Shown: positions 60,434 through 64,000 of the stretch, one piece after another
Numbering within the stretch: the stretch's first letter is position 1
Layout: every line of letters begins with the position of its first letter
Program-made: the position numbers and the translations under genes
Assembly (NCBI RefSeq): GCF_002952775.1
Contig: NZ_CP025066.1
Coordinates: 124,001 to 188,000 of the forward strand
Length of the DNA stretch: 64,000 nt
Direction of reading: 5' to 3'
DNA from: Halalkaliarchaeum desulfuricum
Lineage (GTDB): Archaea > Halobacteriota > Halobacteria > Halobacteriales > Haloferacaceae
The notes under the pieces: generated by a model
Seen by the model: only the letters and a program-made list of their open reading frames with translations
The model's database searches: none
What the model was told of the DNA's origin: nothing

Positions 60434-60857
60434 TCACGGCTCCGGGACGTTACGGTCTGGGAACTGCTCGCGGAGGTCTTTCGCCCGGATGTCTATCTGC
60501 CAGTCGTCCGTCAGGTCACGTGGCCCCTCCTCGGTTGAGACGATTCTGAGTCCGGATCCACCCCGGTTGATCGTCGCCCGATCGCCGAACTGCAGCCGGT
60601 TGAACGTCCGGCGTGGAACGAACGATGTCGGGATACGCTGCGGGCTCCCAGCCGAACACCCGGCTGTGCCCATCCGACCACAGCCAGCAGAGTGCGGCGC
60701 CGTATCCCCGACCGTCCGCGTCGAGCCATCGCACGCTGATCGCTTGATAAGAGAGGACAGCGTCCTCGAATCCGGGAATCCTCCCGAGACAGCCGCCGAT
60801 CGTGGGGAGCAGGGACGCCCCGAAGGCCGTTCCGAGCAGTGTTCGTCGCGTCGGCAT
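60434..60857 (-). pseudogene. Tat-exported lipoprotein, frameshifted
   Basis: The N-terminus MPTRRTLLGTAFGASLLPTIGGCLG has the twin-Arg motif and a lipobox-like GGC, so the product would be exported by Tat and lipid-anchored. The frame holds to about AAYPDIV, then must shift at roughly 60625-60640 to give VPRRTFNRLQFGDRATINRGGSG... ending PDRNVPEP at 60434. One extra base (or two missing) separates the frames. Intact, it would be about 140 residues. Function unknown. Confidence 0.6.
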
Positions 60858-60914
60858 TCAGCTGTGACAGCTTCGTATCGAGAGGATATGTCTGCAGCGG
60901 ATCGCCCCGAGCGT

Positions 60915-63608
60915 TCAGTTCCACAGCGCCCGGAACGGCTTGAGTACCGCGAGCGTGTAATCCTCGTGGGGATCGTACCCGCGGAACGCAAGCGAGTTCG
61001 CCATCACCGACACCGACGAACCGGCCATCGCCAGCCCCGCCAGCGCGGGGTTCAACAGTCCGAGCGAGGCGACCGGAATGAGCGTCGCGTTGTAGGCGAA
61101 CGCCCAAAAGAGGTTCTGCCGGACCTTCGAGATCGTCGCCTCGGAGATCCGCAGTGCCTTCAACACGTCCGCCGGGTCGTCGCGCATCAGGGTTACGTCC
61201 GCAGACTCGATTGCGACGTCGGTGCCCGAACCGATAGCGATACCGACATGGGCGGCGGTGAGCGCCGGCGCGTCGTTGACGCCGTCGCCGACCATCACCA
61301 CGCGGGAGCCGTCCGCCTGGATGTCGTCGACCACGTCCGCCTTGTCCTCGGGGAGCACCTCCGCACGGACGTTGTCGGCCGGAATGCCGACCTCCTCGGC
61401 TACCGCCCGGGCGGTCCGCTCGTTGTCGCCGGTGAGCATGTGAACGGCGATCCCGCGGTCGGACAGCGCCTCGACAGTCCGCTTTGCGCTCTCCCGGACC
61501 GTGTCCGCGTTCGCGAGCACGCCCAGCAACTGCCCGTCGAGTGCGACGAGCATGGCAGTTTTCCCGTCCCGTTCGAGTTCGAGCAGCGTTTCCTCGGCGG
61601 GTTCGGGGTCGATCCCCTCCTCGCGAAGCAGTTTGCGATTCCCCACGAGTACCTCCCCGCGGGGGATAGTCGCCCGAATGCCGTGGCCGGGAACGTTCTC
61701 GAATTCGATGGGGTCATCGAGATCGAGTCCGCGCTCGCGAGCGCCGGCGACGATCGCCCGCGCGAGCGGGTGTTCCGAGCCCGACTCGGCGCTTGCAGCG
61801 ACCGCGAGCAACAGCGACTCGGCGTCGAGCGAGTCACCCGGAGATTCCGAGCCTGTGGCCTCCGAGGGATCGGCAGTCTCCGTAGGATCGCCGACCTCCG
61901 AGGGGTCTGCCGTTGCCCCACCGTCCGCGTGGGGCTCCAGCGCGACCACGTCGGTGAGCTGCATCTCGCCGTGGGTCAGGGTGCCGGTCTTGTCGAAGAC
62001 GACCGCGTCGACGTCGCGGACCTTCTCGAGTACGTCGCCGCCTTTGAACAGGACGCCGTTGGTGGCCGAGATCGTCGACCCGACCATCGTCGCCGCCGGC
62101 GTCGCGAGCCCGAGCGCACAGGGACACGCGATCAAAATCGCGGAGGCGAGCACGACCATCGAGAACTCGATGATCGGAATTCCGCCGAGTTCGACGCCGA
62201 TCGGACCCCCGCCAACCGGACCCCACAGCGGAAGCGACGTGACGAACGCGTACAGCGGTTCGGGAAACAGGAACCACAGCGTCGACCAGAGCACCGCGTT
62301 GAAGATGACGGCGGGCACGAAGTAGGCGCTGACTTTGTCGACGAGCCGCTGGATCTCCGGCTGACGCGACTGCGCCTCCTTTACCCGCTCGACGATCTGC
62401 TGGAGCGCGGTGTCGCGGCCGACCTTCGTCGCCTCGACGACGAGCACGCCGTTTTCGTTCACGGTCGCCCCGACGACCTCGTCGCCGGGCGACTTCTCTA
62501 CCGGGACGGACTCCCCGGTCAACATCGACTCGTCGACCGCGGAGTCTCCGTCCACCACGACCCCGTCGACGGGAATCTTCTCACCCGGTCTGACCTTGAC
62601 CCGGTCGCCGACCTCGATCTCTTCTACGGGTACCTGGTGCTCTTCCCCGTCCCGGATCACCGTCGCCTCGTCAGCCTGCATCTCCAGGAGTTTGCGCAGG
62701 GCGTCGCTTGCCTGCGCCTTCGAGCGCGCCTCGAGCCAGTTGCCCAGCGTGATGAACCACAGGATGAACGCGACCGCCTCGAAGTAGAGGCCCCCGGCGA
62801 CCTGGTAGCCGATCAAGGCAGGGGCGGCAAGGACCGCCGTCGAGTAGACGTAGCCGACGCTCGTCCCCATTGCCACAAGCGTGTCCATGTTCGCTTGACG
62901 GCTCTTCGAGAACGCGCGCCAGGCGCCCCGGATGAACTCCCGACCGAGCGTGGCCATCAGGAGCGTCGCCAGCACGAACTCCAGCCAACCGACGCCGACG
63001 GAGAGACCGAAGACCGGGATCGCGTCGGGCAGAAAGCCCGGATAGAACATGTCGATCATCACCAGGACGAACGGCGCGGTCAACACGCCCCCGCCGACGG
63101 TGAGCTTCCACTGCTTGCGCATTTCCCGCCGGGCGGCGGACTCCCGTGCCCCAGACTCTCCCTCCCCGGTGCCGTCGTCTCCCTCCGCGTCCCGGATCGG
63201 CTCGTAGCCGGCGTCCTCTACGGCGGCGTAAATCTCCGACAGTGAGACGTCGACGGGGTTGTACCGCACCCGAGCCTCGTCGGACGCGAAATTGACGTCC
63301 GCCGAAAGCACGCCCGGCAGTGCCTCGATCGCCGTCTCGTTCGCCTGCGAACAGTTCGCACACGACATGCCCGCGATGCCGACCGTTCGCGACTCCGTGA
63401 GCGGCTCGTACCCTGCCTCGGTGATCGACTCGAAGATCTCCTCCAGCTGGACGACCTCGGGGTCGTACTCGACGGTCGCCTCGTCGGTCGCGAAGTTGGC
63501 GTCGGCCGCCGAAACGCCCTCGAGCTCGAGGGTCGCGTCCTCGACGGAGGCGGAACACGTCGCACACGACATGCCCGTGATCTCGATGTGCGCTCTGCGA
63601 ATACCCAT
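60915..63608 (-). CDS. copA: Copper-translocating P1B-type ATPase
   Basis: An 897-residue heavy-metal P-type ATPase. Two N-terminal HMA domains carry GMSCATC (C15/C18) and GMSCANC (C83/C86). Eight membrane segments lie from residue ~165; the ion path is C495-P-C497; the phosphorylation site is D539-KTGT; the P1B HP is [11 protein letters not shown]; the hinge is GDGVND. It exports Cu(I) with ATP. An acidic Asp/Glu/Pro-Ser insertion of about 40 residues after [14 protein letters not shown] is a haloarchaeal adornment. TTTAAC about 29 nt upstream fixes the start. No CopZ-like gene is next to it in the window. Confidence 0.95.
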   Translation of the reverse strand: MGIRRAHIEITGMSCATCSASVEDATLELEGVSAADANFATDEATVEYDPEVVQLEEIFESITEAGYEPLTESRTVGIAGMSCANCSQANETAIEALPGVLSADVNFASDEARVRYNPVDVSLSEIYAAVEDAGYEPIRDAEGDDGTGEGESGARESAARREMRKQWKLTVGGGVLTAPFVLVMIDMFYPGFLPDAIPVFGLSVGVGWLEFVLATLLMATLGREFIRGAWRAFSKSRQANMDTLVAMGTSVGYVYSTAVLAAPALIGYQVAGGLYFEAVAFILWFITLGNWLEARSKAQASDALRKLLEMQADEATVIRDGEEHQVPVEEIEVGDRVKVRPGEKIPVDGVVVDGDSAVDESMLTGESVPVEKSPGDEVVGATVNENGVLVVEATKVGRDTALQQIVERVKEAQSRQPEIQRLVDKVSAYFVPAVIFNAVLWSTLWFLFPEPLYAFVTSLPLWGPVGGGPIGVELGGIPIIEFSMVVLASAILIACPCALGLATPAATMVGSTISATNGVLFKGGDVLEKVRDVDAVVFDKTGTLTHGEMQLTDVVALEPHADGGATADPSEVGDPTETADPSEATGSESPGDSLDAESLLLAVAASAESGSEHPLARAIVAGARERGLDLDDPIEFENVPGHGIRATIPRGEVLVGNRKLLREEGIDPEPAEETLLELERDGKTAMLVALDGQLLGVLANADTVRESAKRTVEALSDRGIAVHMLTGDNERTARAVAEEVGIPADNVRAEVLPEDKADVVDDIQADGSRVVMVGDGVNDAPALTAAHVGIAIGSGTDVAIESADVTLMRDDPADVLKALRISEATISKVRQNLFWAFAYNATLIPVASLGLLNPALAGLAMAGSSVSVMANSLAFRGYDPHEDYTLAVLKPFRALWN

Positions 63609-63814
63609 TACGAATACTACTATGGGGTGCCTCGTTAAACCGGGTTGTGGTTTCGTCCGTAAATATTTTCGACGATAAAACGTTGGGGATGGCGGATCTT
63701 CCGATCCGAATCTTTCGCATCCAAACCGGCCGCCGCGGACCGCCCCTTGCGATGGTTGTGTATAGTTGGAGCAATATCAAAACGTACATACGCGGGACGT
63801 GCGAACGGAAGGGT

Positions 63815-64000
63815 ATGTCGGAAGACGTGGTCGAACACCGCAAGCTGATCATCGCGGGGACCGGGATCGCCGGTCTCAGCGCTGGCATCTATGCGGCTCG
63901 CGCGAACAACGAGCCGCTGTTGATCGAGGGCGACGAACCGGGTGGACAGCTGACGCTCACCACAGACGTGGAGAACTACCCCGGATTCCCCGACGGTATC
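63815..64000 (+). CDS. Thioredoxin reductase-like NAD(P)/FAD oxidoreductase (5' part)
   Basis: The first 62 residues of a gene cut by the right edge. [20 protein letters not shown] is the dinucleotide-binding G-x-G-x-x-G loop of FAD, followed by [24 protein letters not shown], the thioredoxin reductase signature. It should reduce thioredoxin-like proteins with NAD(P)H; the CxxC active site lies beyond the window. Divergent from copA with 206 nt between. Confidence 0.88.
   Translation, partial: MSEDVVEHRKLIIAGTGIAGLSAGIYAARANNEPLLIEGDEPGGQLTLTTDVENYPGFPDGI

Noticed and set aside
60489-63245. Plus-strand 918-codon frame opposite copA
   Set aside because: Antisense shadow; copA has every P-type ATPase motif on the other strand.

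Overview
The window looks like the chromosome of a haloarchaeon (class Halobacteria). Core genes are GC-rich and encode acidic, Asp/Glu-rich proteins. Many starts sit about 27 nt downstream of an archaeal TATA-like element, which fits leaderless mRNAs. The protein set is also typical of the group: an rpa1-rpap1-rpe operon, AglJ/AglF-like glycosylation enzymes, USP-fused transporters and HTH-10 (Bat-like) regulators. No species can be named from the sequence alone.

Left core block (1-29.2 kb). The window opens inside a molybdopterin respiratory operon: large-subunit C-terminus, four-cluster ferredoxin, NrfD-type anchor and a TorD-like chaperone. Next come an Lhr-type helicase, a TIM-barrel isomerase, an FNT channel fused to USP domains, the rpa1-rpap1-rpe operon on the minus strand, a tandem USP, a tiny membrane protein with a TauE/SafE exporter, and an APC permease fused to USP domains. 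After these are a LOG-like protein, an MBL-like protein without its metal site, AglJ/AglF, CarB, a Cys-less peroxiredoxin with a glutaredoxin-like protein, a CNNM/CorC protein, a PiT phosphate transporter with a small partner, two conserved haloarchaeal proteins and tRNA-Arg(CCG).

Accessory region (about 29.2-54 kb). It starts exactly at the 3' end of the tRNA, whose last 16 bases are repeated 73 bp downstream, a classic integration scar. It is AT-richer and full of mobile DNA: an intact IS5-family element with an 8-bp duplication, a frameshifted IS6-family element, a TnpB-only element, an ISH3-family remnant, a truncated IS200-type tnpA followed by a folded three-stem structure, and an IS1595-family element inserted precisely into an organomercurial-lyase gene. 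The cargo includes a SWIM zinc-finger operon with a broken relative, a deoxyribosyltransferase-like (DUF7509-like) gene divergent from a winged-helix gene, and a sulfur module (MFS transporter, rhodanese-MBL protein, HTH-10 regulator with a perfect 16-bp palindrome over its start codon, and a truncated cysteine desulfurase). It also carries a methyltransferase, a second palindrome-linked HTH-10 regulator with an MFS transporter, a flippase, and a PD-(D/E)xK-like protein with two C-terminal repeats. Several one-base losses in homopolymer runs lie only in this region.

Right core block (about 55-64 kb). DUF2237 protein, AlkA-type glycosylase, LiaF-like membrane protein, GIDE-like membrane protein, FAH-family hydrolase, a decayed response regulator-PAS gene, a small membrane protein, a frameshifted Tat lipoprotein, CopA copper ATPase and the start of a thioredoxin reductase-like gene.
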